Source: Pseudoalteromonas sp. OOF1S-7
GTDB taxonomy: Bacteria > Pseudomonadota > Gammaproteobacteria > Enterobacterales > Alteromonadaceae
Length of the DNA: 64,000 nucleotides
Assembly (NCBI RefSeq): GCF_022347765.1
Contig: NZ_JAKRFZ010000001.1
Location: 618,183-682,182, forward strand
Direction of reading: 5' to 3'
The notes below the pieces were generated by a model. It was given only the letters and a program-made list of their open reading frames with translations, did no database searches and was not told the origin of the DNA. The translations under genes were made by a program, and so were the position numbers. Below, piece by piece: positions 47,036-58,698 of the stretch; position 1 is the first letter of the stretch, and every line of letters starts with the position of its first letter.

Positions 47036-47724
47036 TTACTTTTCAAGCCATTCAAAGGCATGATGTAAAAACGCGACGGCGTTTTCTTCGATGATCAAAC
47101 CAAGGGACATCACCAGATGCTTGGGTGCCCGGTCCAGCATAACTGCCAGGTGTGCTCGTGCGGTGTCATGATGAAAGATAAAACTCAGCCGCCAGTCCAG
47201 CGGAGTCTGGCCTTCTGGTGCCACTACGCCTTCGCCTTTAGCGAAAAAGCGTCGGAAGGTATTCAGGCTGTCTGGGTCAAAGTTATCTATCAGGTCCGTC
47301 ACCAGTATAGTGCGGCTTTGCGGGTGGTAAAACACCGCTTCTTCCATAGCTGGCGAACCCGTAAAGAGAATTTTTTTCAGTGTGTTACCCCAAGGGTAGT
47401 GATGCTCACTATCCAGGATCCCACCAAAACGGAGGAGCTCGCACTTATCTTTGACCTCCTGCGTGCCAAATGTGCGTGCTTCCGGGTAGGCATCCTGCCA
47501 GGGGCCATAAACAGGTGATGGAGGTGGTTAGGGGCCACCAGGTAGGTTACGGGCCCAAGCGCATCGACCTGCTCACGTAGCCCAGGGGTAAGACAAATGG
47601 GACTGTGTACCCATAAACCGCCACAAGGCAAGCGTACAATCGTCATTCGCGTAGTGAAAGGCATAGTGAAAAAAGACACGGCTTCACCATCGAAAATCCA
47701 TATATTATCGTCCAGCTGCCTCAT
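47036..47724 (-). pseudogene. DUF4336 family gene interrupted by a one-base frameshift
   Basis: Two frames add up to one DUF4336-type protein (a metallo-beta-lactamase-like fold of unknown function). The first part, from 47724, reads DNIWIFDGEAVSFFTMPFTTRM and runs to LVAPNHLHHLFMAP. The family then expects a Trp-Gln-Asp-Ala-Tyr-Pro motif. That motif (WQDAYPEARTFG) is present in the neighbouring frame and continues through EEAVFYHPQSRTILVTDLIDNF to the stop at 47036. Adding one base in the G4 run at 47501-47504 restores the gene. It is either a real recent mutation or a sequencing error in the homopolymer. Confidence 0.8.
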
Positions 47725-47861
47725 GACACTCTCCCTGGTGACCTAATTTCCTCTTAGCAACCCTATCGATAGTAAGAAAAAATAGTGAGATTAAAGATTA
47801 ACACACTTGGTGATAATTTATCCAATCCCTGAATGAGGCAAAATGGCACGCACATTTAACT

Positions 47862-48443
47862 TTACTGACACACGTCTTTGAGTATTTGTGCACCCAGTTC
47901 CCGCATTATCTGTGGCTCCGGGTGCGTATGGGCAAAGGTACGTAGTCCATAGATACTGACAATGAGGCTGCGGGCCCTGTCCAGTGGGCTGCGTGTACCG
48001 GTCAATTCCTCCTGCTCGGCAATGCGTTCAAATACTGTGCAAAGAGCATTTCGCCACATGGCACACTGCTCACTGAGGATAGCCTGTGCTTCCTCATCCT
48101 GTTCTGCCAGCTCATTCAATGCTTTTTGTGTCAGGCAGAGTTTTTGCGGATCACAGCTCACACATTCATCTATCACATGGGTCAGATAGGCAGCCAGTCC
48201 GGCGCTGGCGGACGGATGCTGTGAGAACAACCTCTGTAATTCATCGCCACGATCCCGATTATACTGCTCCAGGGCTGCCAGTAGTAAGCCGCGTTTGTTC
48301 TGAAACGCGCAGTAAATCGACCCTGGGTGTAAACCGGTTGCGGCTTTCAGGTCCTGCATACTGGTTTTTGCGTAGCCTTTTTCCATAAATGCCGTCATTG
48401 CGGCTCTGAGCACCTGCTCTTTGTCAAATTCTGCACTGCGCAT
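47862..48443 (-). CDS. TetR-family transcriptional repressor
   Basis: The 193-residue protein has the TetR helix-turn-helix at about residues 10-52 (AAMTAFMEKGYAKTSMQDLKA) and a helical ligand domain with several Cys (VSCDPQKLCL), which suggests thiol or electrophile sensing as in NemR. It is divergent from an Old Yellow Enzyme gene. The space between contains three palindromes of TetR type, so it most likely represses itself and the reductase. Confidence 0.85.
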   Translation of the reverse strand: MRSAEFDKEQVLRAAMTAFMEKGYAKTSMQDLKAATGLHPGSIYCAFQNKRGLLLAALEQYNRDRGDELQRLFSQHPSASAGLAAYLTHVIDECVSCDPQKLCLTQKALNELAEQDEEAQAILSEQCAMWRNALCTVFERIAEQEELTGTRSPLDRARSLIVSIYGLRTFAHTHPEPQIMRELGAQILKDVCQ

Positions 48444-48485
48444 CTCATAACTCTCCTCATTTCACATGGCACATTTTACTCATTT

Positions 48486-48551
48486 TTGAACAAATGTTCA
48501 AAATATACTTGAACGCTCGTTCAAATGATCATATCTTGAATAAACATTCAA
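48486..48551. promoter_or_regulatory. Three TetR-type palindromic operators
   Basis: Three 16-bp inverted repeats are visible: TTGAACAAATGTTCAA (48486-48501), TTGAACGCTCGTTCAA (48509-48524) and TTGAATAAACATTCAA (48536-48551). All share TTGAA-6-TTCAA. They lie in the divergent promoter between the TetR and reductase genes. Confidence 0.8.
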
Positions 48552-48570
48552 AAACTAACCGGATCCTATT

Positions 48571-49614
48571 ATGACAAGCAAACTGTTTGAAACTTATGCC
48601 TTAAGTGATCAAATATTACTAAAAAACCGCATTCTAATGGCGCCGCTCACTCGCTGCATGGCGGATGACCAGCTGGTACCAACCGATGCGATGGCCGAAT
48701 ATTATGCACGTCGTGCTGATGCAGGGCTAATTATTTCTGAAGCAACCCTCATTCGCCCTGACGGACAGGGCTATCCAAATACCCCGGGGCTGTTTAACCC
48801 AGCGCAGATCGCTGGGTGGCGCAAAGTCACTGATGCAGTCCACGCCAAAGGCGGTAAGATCTTTGCTCAGCTTTGGCACACGGGCCGGGTTGCACACCCG
48901 TATTTTTTCGAGGGCGACAAAGTGCTGGCACCCAGTGCCGAAAGAGTGGATGGCACAGTTCCGCGGATGCGGGATCTGAGCTACATCACACCCACACCTG
49001 CCAGTGTTGAAGAAATCACTCAATTGGTTGCCGACTATGCTCAGGCGGCCAGTAATGCCATTGATGCGGGCTTTGATGGCATTGAGATCCATGCTGCAAA
49101 CGGGTATCTGGTTGACCAGTTTTTACATTACGACAGTAACAGGCGTACCGATGAGTACGGCGCAACCGCAAAAAATATGAGCCGTTTTGCGCTACAAATC
49201 ATCGACGCCATTAGCGAACGCATTGGTGCCGAGCGCACAGCTGTGCGACTGTCACCTGGCGCCTACTTTAATATACAAGCCGATCAACGCGACAGAGCCG
49301 TGTTTGATTATTTGCTGGCACAACTGGAGCAACGCACACTGGCTTTTGTACATATTGGTATTCTTGACGACGCCATGGAATTCGATTTCCTGGGTGGCCG
49401 TGTCTCTGACTATGTCAGAGCAAATTACAGCAAAACCCTTGTCGGCGTAGGCGGTTTTACTGCGCAAACAGGCGAGCAAGCAATATGCGACAATCGCTTC
49501 GATCTGTTAGCAATTGGCCGTCCTTTCATTGCCAACCCGGACTATGTGAAAAAAGTCAGACAAGGCGAAACACTCACTCCTTACTCCGAAGACATGCTAG
49601 CAAGCCTGGTATAA
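48571..49614 (+). CDS. Old Yellow Enzyme family alkene reductase (NemA-like)
   Basis: The 347-residue FMN enzyme reduces activated alkenes with NAD(P)H. Diagnostic stretches are MAPLTRCMADDQLVP, AQLWHTGRVAH, EIHAANGYLVDQFLH (the His-Asn substrate pair shows as HAAN), YGATAKNMSRF, and the C-terminal FDLLAIGRPFIANPD. Together with the TetR neighbour this resembles the nemRA system, which detoxifies reactive electrophiles such as glyoxals and quinones. The physiological substrate here is not known. Confidence 0.9.
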   Translation: MTSKLFETYALSDQILLKNRILMAPLTRCMADDQLVPTDAMAEYYARRADAGLIISEATLIRPDGQGYPNTPGLFNPAQIAGWRKVTDAVHAKGGKIFAQLWHTGRVAHPYFFEGDKVLAPSAERVDGTVPRMRDLSYITPTPASVEEITQLVADYAQAASNAIDAGFDGIEIHAANGYLVDQFLHYDSNRRTDEYGATAKNMSRFALQIIDAISERIGAERTAVRLSPGAYFNIQADQRDRAVFDYLLAQLEQRTLAFVHIGILDDAMEFDFLGGRVSDYVRANYSKTLVGVGGFTAQTGEQAICDNRFDLLAIGRPFIANPDYVKKVRQGETLTPYSEDMLASLV

Positions 49615-49731
49615 TACCTGTTTCTCTTAATACCAGTTCAATTTGACGGAGCAAATTAATTTACGTCATTCTGAAGCGGATCAAACACGTGCGGGCGAGT
49701 GCCTCCCGCACTGTTGCACCCTGAATGGCTA

Positions 49732-50121
49732 CTATTGCGACATTGTAGGCGTGATCAAAGGCAACTCTGCTGCCTGCCAGCTAAGATAATCACCGCTAAG
49801 GTGTAGCAGGCTAAATCCCTGCTGTGCCAGCGCTTGCTCAAATATCGCGGCCCGACGCCCCGAGCGGCAATAAACCACCAACGTCTGAAGTTTCAGCGTG
49901 TCCAGTAAAGACTGGTACTTAGTTATGTGATCATAAGGAATGTTAATAGCACCTTTAAGGTGGCCAGCCAGAAACTCTTTTTCACTTCTAACATCCACAA
50001 TCACATGGGGCTGAGCCGACATTTGATTGCGCAGTAACGCTTGTTGGCTTATCACTTCGGTTGCAGCCTGAGCCAATAAGCTTAGCAACCCAAACAGCAA
50101 AAGCATACTTTGCTTAATCAT
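49732..50121 (-). CDS. Periplasmic single-domain rhodanese
   Basis: The 129-residue protein has a signal peptide (MIKQSMLLLFGLLSLLAQAAT) and one rhodanese domain with the active-site loop VVYCRSGRRA, whose Cys carries persulfide sulfur. Family motifs DVRSEKEFLAGHLKGAINIP (residues about 44-63) are complete. It would act in the periplasm on sulfane sulfur or thiols; the partner is unknown. Confidence 0.85.
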   Translation of the reverse strand: MIKQSMLLLFGLLSLLAQAATEVISQQALLRNQMSAQPHVIVDVRSEKEFLAGHLKGAINIPYDHITKYQSLLDTLKLQTLVVYCRSGRRAAIFEQALAQQGFSLLHLSGDYLSWQAAELPLITPTMSQ

Positions 50122-50716
50122 AAAACCCCTTCTGTCTCATAGACTTTCTGATACCACAAGCATAGCAAATATGCCATTTTTCACCCCGGAATATTTTATC
50201 TTGAAAAGCATCAAAATAGGAATAACACTAACCCATACGTTGAATTAGACCCAGGGTGGGTACATAGTGCAACTTGGCAATTTTTCACTTTAAAAATCTA
50301 CCATTTATTTTACAATTACTTACTTATTTGATCTGGCTCATTGGTCAGACAACTGCGGCTATAGTCTAATATTCAGGCCTTGAATTTACCACTATTACTA
50401 GTGACTGGTGCAAGTGATCACTCCGCCCTCTAGTAAAAAGGGAACATCATTTTAAAACTTGAGTTTTTACTCTATTTTGCTATATTTTTTATCAAGCTTT
50501 GCATTAACGGACTTTGCACCCCGAGAAGGAACAAACTAAAAATGACGAATAAACAGGTGCAAATTTGTCTTGGGAATTAAATATATCGGTTATGAATTCG
50601 TCACAATGACGAATGACAATAACGCCAGTTCGTAAACCTTTCGGTTAGTGTAAAAACAACCGGAAACGTGGCTTAGAAGTGCGATAGTTGAGCCGCCTTA
50701 AGTTCGGAAGAGCAAT
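50122..50716. other. Long upstream region of the PHA genes
   Basis: This 0.6-kb A+T-rich region separates the rhodanese gene from phaB. I found no open frame with a ribosome binding site. ATGACGAAT occurs twice (50541 and 50602 regions) and several T/A-rich promoter-like segments are present. It probably carries the control region of the PHA operon, but no site can be named with confidence. Confidence 0.4.
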
Positions 50717-51466
50717 ATGGAAAGCAAAAAAATCGCAGTCGTCACTGGTGCACTGGGTGGCATCGGTTCAGCTATCGTCAAAGAGCTGGTAAATGCAAAC
50801 TGTTTCGTAGTGGCTGTAGCCAGTCATCGTCGTACCTCGGCGGATATTGATACCTGGCTCAATGAGCAGTCAATCAACCCGGCAGCCGTGCACGGCATCT
50901 TCTTAGATGTCACAGATCATCAGGCCTGTCAGCAACAGCTCACCAATATCATCGACCAGTTTGGTCGCATTGATATTCTGGTTAATAATGCAGGCATCAC
51001 ACGGGATACCTCATTTAAAAAGATGACCCTGACGCAATGGCAGGAAGTTATCGACACGAACTTTAACTCCATGTTCAACATGACCCACCCGGTTTTTGCA
51101 CACATGTGCGCCAACAAATACGGCCGTATCATTAATATTTCCAGTGTAAACGGCCAGAAGGGTCAGTTCGGTCAGGCCAATTATTCGGCAGCTAAAGCCG
51201 GTATGATCGGCTTCAGCAAAGCGCTGGCATACGAAGGCGCCCGCGCAGGCGTGACCGTAAACGTGGTTGCCCCAGGCTATACGGCAACCCCAATGGTCGA
51301 AAAAATGCGTGATGATGTGCTTGAAAGCATCAAGGCACAAGTGCCGATGCAGCGCTTAGCCACGCCACTTGAAGTGGCTCAGTCGGTCGCTTATCTGGCG
51401 TCTGATCAGGCAGGCTATATCACAGGTGAAACGCTGGCGATTAACGGCGGACTTTATATGAACTAA
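50717..51466 (+). CDS. phaB: Acetoacetyl-CoA reductase
   Basis: PhaB reduces acetoacetyl-CoA to (R)-3-hydroxybutyryl-CoA with NADPH, giving the monomer for polyhydroxybutyrate. The 249-residue SDR protein has the cofactor loop TGALGGIGSAI, the NNAGITRD strand and the catalytic NYSAAKAG (Tyr and Lys), with the upstream Ser in INISSVNG. It heads a phaB-phasin-phaC group, which distinguishes it from the related FabG. Confidence 0.9.
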   Translation: MESKKIAVVTGALGGIGSAIVKELVNANCFVVAVASHRRTSADIDTWLNEQSINPAAVHGIFLDVTDHQACQQQLTNIIDQFGRIDILVNNAGITRDTSFKKMTLTQWQEVIDTNFNSMFNMTHPVFAHMCANKYGRIINISSVNGQKGQFGQANYSAAKAGMIGFSKALAYEGARAGVTVNVVAPGYTATPMVEKMRDDVLESIKAQVPMQRLATPLEVAQSVAYLASDQAGYITGETLAINGGLYMN

Positions 51467-51555
51467 GCGGCGTATATCAGGAATGAGCACGCGCTCTGAA
51501 GTACCTGGCAGTAACGCTACCTATACGGACTTTTTTGATAAACAGGAAGCACACC

Positions 51556-51903
51556 ATGTACAACGATCTAATGAAAACTTTTACTGAGCAAAGCGAGCAG
51601 TTTTTCTCTCCGGCAATCAAGTTCAATCAACTGGTTGCTAAAAACATTGAGCAATTGGCACAGATCCAGCTCGATGCAACTGAAAACTTCACTAAAACGT
51701 CTGTTGAGCAATTAAAAACCGCATCAGAAGTAAAAGACGTTAAGTCTTTCATCGACTTCAATGCCAGTCAGCTCACTGCGATGAACAAGCTAAGCCAGCA
51801 AATGATCGACGATGGTCAAAAGCTGACTCAGCTTGGTAACGAGTTCAAAGAGCACCTTGAAGCTATCTCAAAAGATAGTGTGAAGGCCACTGCCAAAGCT
51901 TAA
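51556..51903 (+). CDS. phaP: Phasin (PHA granule-associated protein)
   Basis: Phasins coat polyhydroxyalkanoate granules and control their size. The 115-residue helical protein has the phasin family layout: FFSPAIKFNQLVAKNIEQLA, then a Gln/Lys/Asp-rich amphipathic helix, and an Ala/Lys C-terminus. The ATG at 51556 has AGGAAGCAC upstream; an earlier frame start is not supported. It lies between phaB and phaC, and a strong terminator follows, so it is probably made in large amounts. Confidence 0.85.
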   Translation: MYNDLMKTFTEQSEQFFSPAIKFNQLVAKNIEQLAQIQLDATENFTKTSVEQLKTASEVKDVKSFIDFNASQLTAMNKLSQQMIDDGQKLTQLGNEFKEHLEAISKDSVKATAKA

Positions 51904-51914
51904 TCGCTGTCGTC

Positions 51915-51944
51915 TGCCCCTGCCCTGTGCAGGGGCATTTTTTT
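51915..51944 (+). terminator. Strong terminator between phasin and phaC
   Basis: The stem TGCCCCTGC / GCAGGGGCA with a five-base loop is followed by seven T residues. Most transcripts should end here, so phaC depends on read-through or its own promoter in the 85 bases that follow. Confidence 0.88.
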
Positions 51945-52028
51945 AGCCTGTTTTTTGTAGTGGCTGATCCGCTATACCAAACACGACACAAGACACGTGC
52001 AATCAATTTGCCTATTAGGACACGAGTA

Positions 52029-53798
52029 ATGGATACCGATAACACAGATCTTAATAAAACACTGACAGCCTGGTGGCAGTACAATCAAGATCTCTACACT
52101 ATATTCAGTAATAACCTGCTCAAAGAAAACCCCGTTCAACAAGCCCTGAACGAGCAAAGTGCCCGGGATTTTGGTGTCTGGTTGAACGAAATAGCGAAGC
52201 AGCCAGAAACCTTTGTTCAGCATCAGTTTGACTGGTGGCAGGAACAAATCAAAATTATGCAACAAACCTGGGGCCAGGGATTCGACACCGAACAACCTGA
52301 TATCATTGAAACGGAGCGCGGAGACCGTCGTTTTAAAGCCGACGAATGGCATGATAACCCCTGGTTTAATTACATCAAACAAAGCTACCTGCTGTTTGGC
52401 CAGTCTTTGCTTTCTTCTATCCGTGAAACACCCGGATTGGATGACAAACTAAAAGAGCGCCTGGAGTTTTTTGCCCGCCAGGTAGTGAACTCAATTTCGC
52501 CCAGTAACTTTATTTCCACTAACCCTGAGCTCCTTAAACTGACGTTGGATTCCAAAGGTGAAAACCTGCTCAAAGGCCTGGAGATGTTTAAGAAGGACCT
52601 GGCCAAAAGTGGAGACATGCTGCGCATAAGCATGACTGACGAGCACGCTTTTGAATTGGGTAAAGACATTGCCACCACACCAGGGCGAGTAGTATTCCAG
52701 AACCACCTATTCGAATTGATCCAGTACGAGGCAACCACTAAAGATGTCTATAAAACGCCGCTGTTGATAGTGCCGCCATATGTCAACAAGTACTATATTC
52801 TGGATCTGAAACAGCAAAACTCACTGGTTAAATGGTCCGTGGATCAGGGCCACACGGTGTTTATGATTTCGTGGAAAAACCCCGATGCCAGTATGGCCGA
52901 TATTGGTTTTGAAGATTACATCGTTGATGGCGTGATTGCCGCGCTGGATGCCATTGAAAAGCAAACCGGTGAAGCCTATGTGAATGCGGTGGGCTACTGT
53001 ATTGCGGGTACTTTGGTTACGACGGCCATGGCCTACTTTGTCTCAAAGCGCATGAAGCACCGCATTAAAAGTGCCACCTTGCTGACCACTCTGCTGGATT
53101 TCTCGCAGCCAGGTGAAATTGGCGTGTTTGTTAATGAGCCCACCATTTCTGCGCTGGAGAAATACAACCTGCAAAACGGCATCATGCATGGTCACCTGCT
53201 GGGTGTGTCTTTCAGCATGTTGCGTGAAAACAGCCTGTACTGGAATTACTACGTTAATAATTACCTCAAAGGTGAGGCGCCCATGGATCTGGATCTGCTG
53301 TACTGGAACGGCGACAGCACCAACCTCACCGCGAAATGTCATAACTTTATGCTGCGTGACCTGTATCTGGAAAATCGTCTGATACAACCGCGTGAGATTG
53401 AAATCCGAGGCACCAAGATTGATCTCAGTAAGGTGAAACAACCCGTGTATATGTTATCGACACGGGACGATCACATTGCTCTGTGGCAGGCGACTTTTCA
53501 GGGTATTCAGCATACCAGCGCGAAAACCACTTTTGTACTGGGCGAGTCTGGCCACATTGCTGGCGTGATCAATCCACCAGCGGCAGAGAAATATGGTTTT
53601 TGGTATGGCCCGGACGCAGCCGGCGACGCCAATGCCTGGCTTGACCAAGCCAAGCATCAGAGTGGTTCGTGGTGGCCACACTGGGGCAAATGGCTAAGTC
53701 AGTATGTAGACGAGAAAATCCCTAAGCGTGCAACCAGCAGTAAAACCAATCCGGGGATTTATGCCGCCCCGGGTGAGTACGTAAAAGTTAAAATCTAA
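52029..53798 (+). CDS. phaC: Class I polyhydroxyalkanoate synthase
   Basis: PhaC polymerises (R)-3-hydroxyacyl-CoA into granule polymer. The ATG at 52029 has TTAGGACACG upstream and gives 589 residues, the usual class I length. The lipase-like box reads GYCIAGT with nucleophile Cys324. The catalytic Asp lies in STRDDHIALW and the His in GESGHIAGVIN. The N-terminal 170 residues are the variable granule-binding part. With phaB and the phasin present but no phaA here, beta-ketothiolase must be supplied from elsewhere. Confidence 0.94.
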   Translation: MDTDNTDLNKTLTAWWQYNQDLYTIFSNNLLKENPVQQALNEQSARDFGVWLNEIAKQPETFVQHQFDWWQEQIKIMQQTWGQGFDTEQPDIIETERGDRRFKADEWHDNPWFNYIKQSYLLFGQSLLSSIRETPGLDDKLKERLEFFARQVVNSISPSNFISTNPELLKLTLDSKGENLLKGLEMFKKDLAKSGDMLRISMTDEHAFELGKDIATTPGRVVFQNHLFELIQYEATTKDVYKTPLLIVPPYVNKYYILDLKQQNSLVKWSVDQGHTVFMISWKNPDASMADIGFEDYIVDGVIAALDAIEKQTGEAYVNAVGYCIAGTLVTTAMAYFVSKRMKHRIKSATLLTTLLDFSQPGEIGVFVNEPTISALEKYNLQNGIMHGHLLGVSFSMLRENSLYWNYYVNNYLKGEAPMDLDLLYWNGDSTNLTAKCHNFMLRDLYLENRLIQPREIEIRGTKIDLSKVKQPVYMLSTRDDHIALWQATFQGIQHTSAKTTFVLGESGHIAGVINPPAAEKYGFWYGPDAAGDANAWLDQAKHQSGSWWPHWGKWLSQYVDEKIPKRATSSKTNPGIYAAPGEYVKVKI

Positions 53799-53808
53799 CC
53801 GACACCAG

Positions 53809-53836
53809 GGCTGCCAAACGGCAGCCTTTATTTTTG
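53809..53836 (+). terminator. Terminator after phaC
   Basis: The stem GGCTGCC / GGCAGCC with an AAAC loop is followed by TTTATTTTT. It overlaps the end of the convergent peptidase-like gene. Confidence 0.85.
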
Positions 53837-54694
53837 CCTGAGTAATTCACTGTGCCTGACTGACATCATGTGCAATCCACTCAAGCGCACCGCCTGCTTG
53901 CTTAAGCGCGGAAAGTCCTGCCGCAATTTATAGCTGTGATAAAGATTGCTAAAAATACTGCTCCGAGACAGTTTGTCGAGCTGACTGAGAAACACCTTAG
54001 CACTGTGTGCTTGCCCTTCAGGTGCCTGCGCTCTGCAACATGCCTGATAGCGCTTTAGCAAACTGGTAAGCGTCAGCGCCGGGTCTTTTTGCCGTAGCGC
54101 CAGCTCCGCTTCAATGAAAAACGCCGCACCACTCCAGTAAACGCGTGCATGAGCGCGCAGTCGCCACATGTCTTCACTCACCCGGGCCAGCGGACCTGGA
54201 GTCTCCCAGGTGCCCAGCCGGCCTCGCTCCAGACCAGCCATGATCCTCTGGACATATTCGTCGGCATTAATCACCCCGCCATGCAACATAATGACATTTT
54301 GCAAATAGGTGGCCAGCCCTTCTGCAAGCCAGAAATCCGGGTAGTCAAGCAGAGGGTGGTATAAATGGGCCAGTTCATGATACAGAGTCCAGTCGCTGAT
54401 CAGTTGCTGCTGTGTCGCAAACTGGCTAATGTGTAGTTCAATGCCATCCACCTCTGCACGGTTAACTGCGCCCCAGGGCACGGGCTCACTGCTCAAATAA
54501 ACGCGCTGTAGCTTCACTGGCAGGTGAGATTGTGCCAAGGGCCCCAGGATTTGCTCTGTCGCTTTGAGTCCCTGGCTCAGCCAATGTTTTACAATGGCTT
54601 GTTGTTTGGTATCCAGCGCTTGCATATCCTGATAAACCAACTCAGTGGCAAAGGCATGTGAACACAGCAATAAAGCACCTATCAATCCCCGCAT
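53828..54694 (-). CDS. Secreted gluzincin-like metallopeptidase
   Basis: The 288-residue protein has a signal peptide (MRGLIGALLLCSHAFA) and a zinc-peptidase motif HELAH at about residue 105. It is followed some 20 residues later by WLAEGLATYLQ, whose Glu is the third ligand of gluzincins. The rest is helical. It is likely a periplasmic or extracellular peptidase of the DUF1570/M1-like kind. No maturation or partner gene lies next to it, and the substrate is unknown. Confidence 0.7.
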   Translation of the reverse strand: MRGLIGALLLCSHAFATELVYQDMQALDTKQQAIVKHWLSQGLKATEQILGPLAQSHLPVKLQRVYLSSEPVPWGAVNRAEVDGIELHISQFATQQQLISDWTLYHELAHLYHPLLDYPDFWLAEGLATYLQNVIMLHGGVINADEYVQRIMAGLERGRLGTWETPGPLARVSEDMWRLRAHARVYWSGAAFFIEAELALRQKDPALTLTSLLKRYQACCRAQAPEGQAHSAKVFLSQLDKLSRSSIFSNLYHSYKLRQDFPRLSKQAVRLSGLHMMSVRHSELLRQK

Positions 54695-54918
54695 GATGTC
54701 TCCCGTTGGCCTCTTTCTCTCACCATATCACACACAACGTGTTTGTCGTGGGCTGAGCCGGGGTATTTTTCCTGCCGTTTGATAACCCACTTTCTTCAGT
54801 GAAAAGCTCACTCGTTAAGAGCAAAATTTCTTGTTAGACACAGCTGTCGATTGCTCGTTTAATGCGCCCCATAACCTATACTCATTTAAATTAATTTTTT
54901 ACTCGTTAAGGAACGTTA

Positions 54919-56832
<1,914 letters not shown>

Positions 56833-57753
56833 GTGAAGCAGTTGTTCGACCATTGCGACCACTCGTTATACTCAAACGGCATGACGTTTTTGCGTCAGCC
56901 CATGGTGCGCGACATCGCCCATATTGAGTCCGACGTGGTGGTACTGGGGTTGCCATTTGATTTGGCCACCTCAGGACGTCCCGGTGCCCGCCTGGGCCCG
57001 GATGCGATCCGTCGCGCCTCGGTCCACTTAGCCTGGGAAGGTAAACGTTACCCTTGGCAATTTGCTCTATGGGACAAAATTAGCCTGCACGATGCCGGCG
57101 ACTTTACTTATCCGGTGGGAGATCCGGAATACTTTACCGCGCAGCTGGAATTGGCGGCAGAGCAGATCCTCCATCAGGGTAAAGCCTTACTTGGGCTGGG
57201 CGGCGACCACTTCGTCACCCTGCCCTTGTTACGGGCGCATCAGAAGATACATGGCAAAATGGCTTTAGTGCATTTTGATGCCCATACCGATACCTATAGT
57301 CAGGGCTCACGTTACGACCATGGCACTATGTTTTTTCATGCCCCCAGAGAAGGGCTGATCTGTCCGGATCACTCCATCCAGCTGGGGATCCGTACTGAGT
57401 TCGAGCAAAGTAATCATGGCTTTGCCGTGGTTGATGCGATGCAGGCCAATGATATGGATGCCCCGACCATTGCCGAGCAGATCAAGGCCAGAGTCGGCGA
57501 CTTGCCGGTCTATCTGACCTTTGATATCGACTGTCTGGACCCGGCCTTTGCGCCCGGCACAGGCACCCCGGTCTGTGGTGGCCTGAGCAGCGACAAAGTA
57601 CTCAAGATACTGCGCGCACTGCAAGGGATTAATATCGTTGGTATGGACGTGGTGGAAGTCTCGCCCTCATACGATCAGAGCGAGCTGACGTCCATTGCCG
57701 CAGCCACCATCGCCTACGAACTGCTCCATTTATGGGCCATTCGCCACAAATGA
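56833..57753 (+). CDS. speB: Agmatinase
   Basis: SpeB hydrolyses agmatine to putrescine and urea. The 306-residue ureohydrolase has all manganese ligand motifs: GGDHFVTLP, HFDAHTDTY and FDIDCLDPAF. The start is a GTG right after the speA stop, with GGAGGAG six bases upstream, so translation is coupled. A terminator follows at 57757-57780. Confidence 0.95.
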   Translation: MKQLFDHCDHSLYSNGMTFLRQPMVRDIAHIESDVVVLGLPFDLATSGRPGARLGPDAIRRASVHLAWEGKRYPWQFALWDKISLHDAGDFTYPVGDPEYFTAQLELAAEQILHQGKALLGLGGDHFVTLPLLRAHQKIHGKMALVHFDAHTDTYSQGSRYDHGTMFFHAPREGLICPDHSIQLGIRTEFEQSNHGFAVVDAMQANDMDAPTIAEQIKARVGDLPVYLTFDIDCLDPAFAPGTGTPVCGGLSSDKVLKILRALQGINIVGMDVVEVSPSYDQSELTSIAAATIAYELLHLWAIRHK

Positions 57754-57756
57754 TTT

Positions 57757-57780
57757 AAAGCGCCTGCGGGCGCTTTTTAT
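57757..57780 (+). terminator. Terminator after speB
   Basis: The stem AAAGCGCC / GGCGCTTT with a TGCG loop leads into TTTTTATTT, a standard intrinsic terminator for the speA-speB operon. Confidence 0.85.
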
Positions 57781-57998
57781 TTCACCATCATCTACTGTTG
57801 TTTATGTACACATGCAGGTCACGATACATGTTATCGAGAAAACAATTAAAAAATAGCCGGCACACTACCCTACCAAAACACCCAATGATAAGTTACAGTC
57901 ATATCCGTAGTTAAAATAGATACAAATAGTGACGTTTGATTGGAGCGCTCTTCAAAGACAAACATATGTTCATTTTTATGAGGCTGACGGAGTAATCA

Positions 57999-58448
57999 TT
58001 GACTAAAAATCGCCCCCTTGTCATTGCTGGTTGTTTGAGTTTTCTGGCATCACTGCTGCACGTGTTGTGTATCTGGGGAGGCCCGGATTGGTATCTCTTG
58101 TTAGGTGCGGGACAAGAGATGGCAGACATGGCCGCAGCTGGCGATCTTTACCCTACGCTGGTCACTGCATTTATCGCTGTCGTGCTTGCGCTTTGGGGAG
58201 TATTTGCTTTCTCTGGTGCCGGTATCATCATTCAACTCCCGTTTTTGAAAACCGCCCTGATACTCATCACCAGTATTTATCTGCTGCGTGGAGTCGCAGG
58301 ATTATTGGCTCCCTTTGTGACTACATCTGCAGCGATCCAGCAAAACTCCATCACCTTCTGGCTGGTCAGTTCTCTGATATGTTGTGTTTATGGGACCTGC
58401 TACTTATTGGGCACAATCAGGCTTTGGGGTGAAGAAAATAATCCCTGA
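57999..58448 (+). CDS. Small multi-pass membrane protein
   Basis: The 149-residue protein starts with TTG preceded by GGAGTAATCA. It has four hydrophobic helices (about 8-28, 52-77, 82-105, 118-140) and short charged ends. The first loop holds GGPDWYLLLGAGQEMAD, an arrangement I have seen in small uncharacterised integral membrane proteins. No function can be assigned. Confidence 0.65.
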   Translation: MTKNRPLVIAGCLSFLASLLHVLCIWGGPDWYLLLGAGQEMADMAAAGDLYPTLVTAFIAVVLALWGVFAFSGAGIIIQLPFLKTALILITSIYLLRGVAGLLAPFVTTSAAIQQNSITFWLVSSLICCVYGTCYLLGTIRLWGEENNP

Positions 58449-58698
58449 AACGCTGTGCTTTGTTGCTATCAGCGCAAAAAAACAGCTGAACCATGCCTTT
58501 TTCGTATCCTCTTTTTTTCCTATCACTGCTAACTTATTGCAGTGCTTTTGGCGAGTTCTTTCAGGGAACAGCCCTTAGCAAGGAAGCAGAATGATGTGTG
58601 TTGTGCTGTTCTGAACAGCATAAAAGATGCATAGTCATATACATATCACTGCGAAAAAATGGATGAAGTCTCTTTGGTCAATTGGAATGGTCAAGCTT

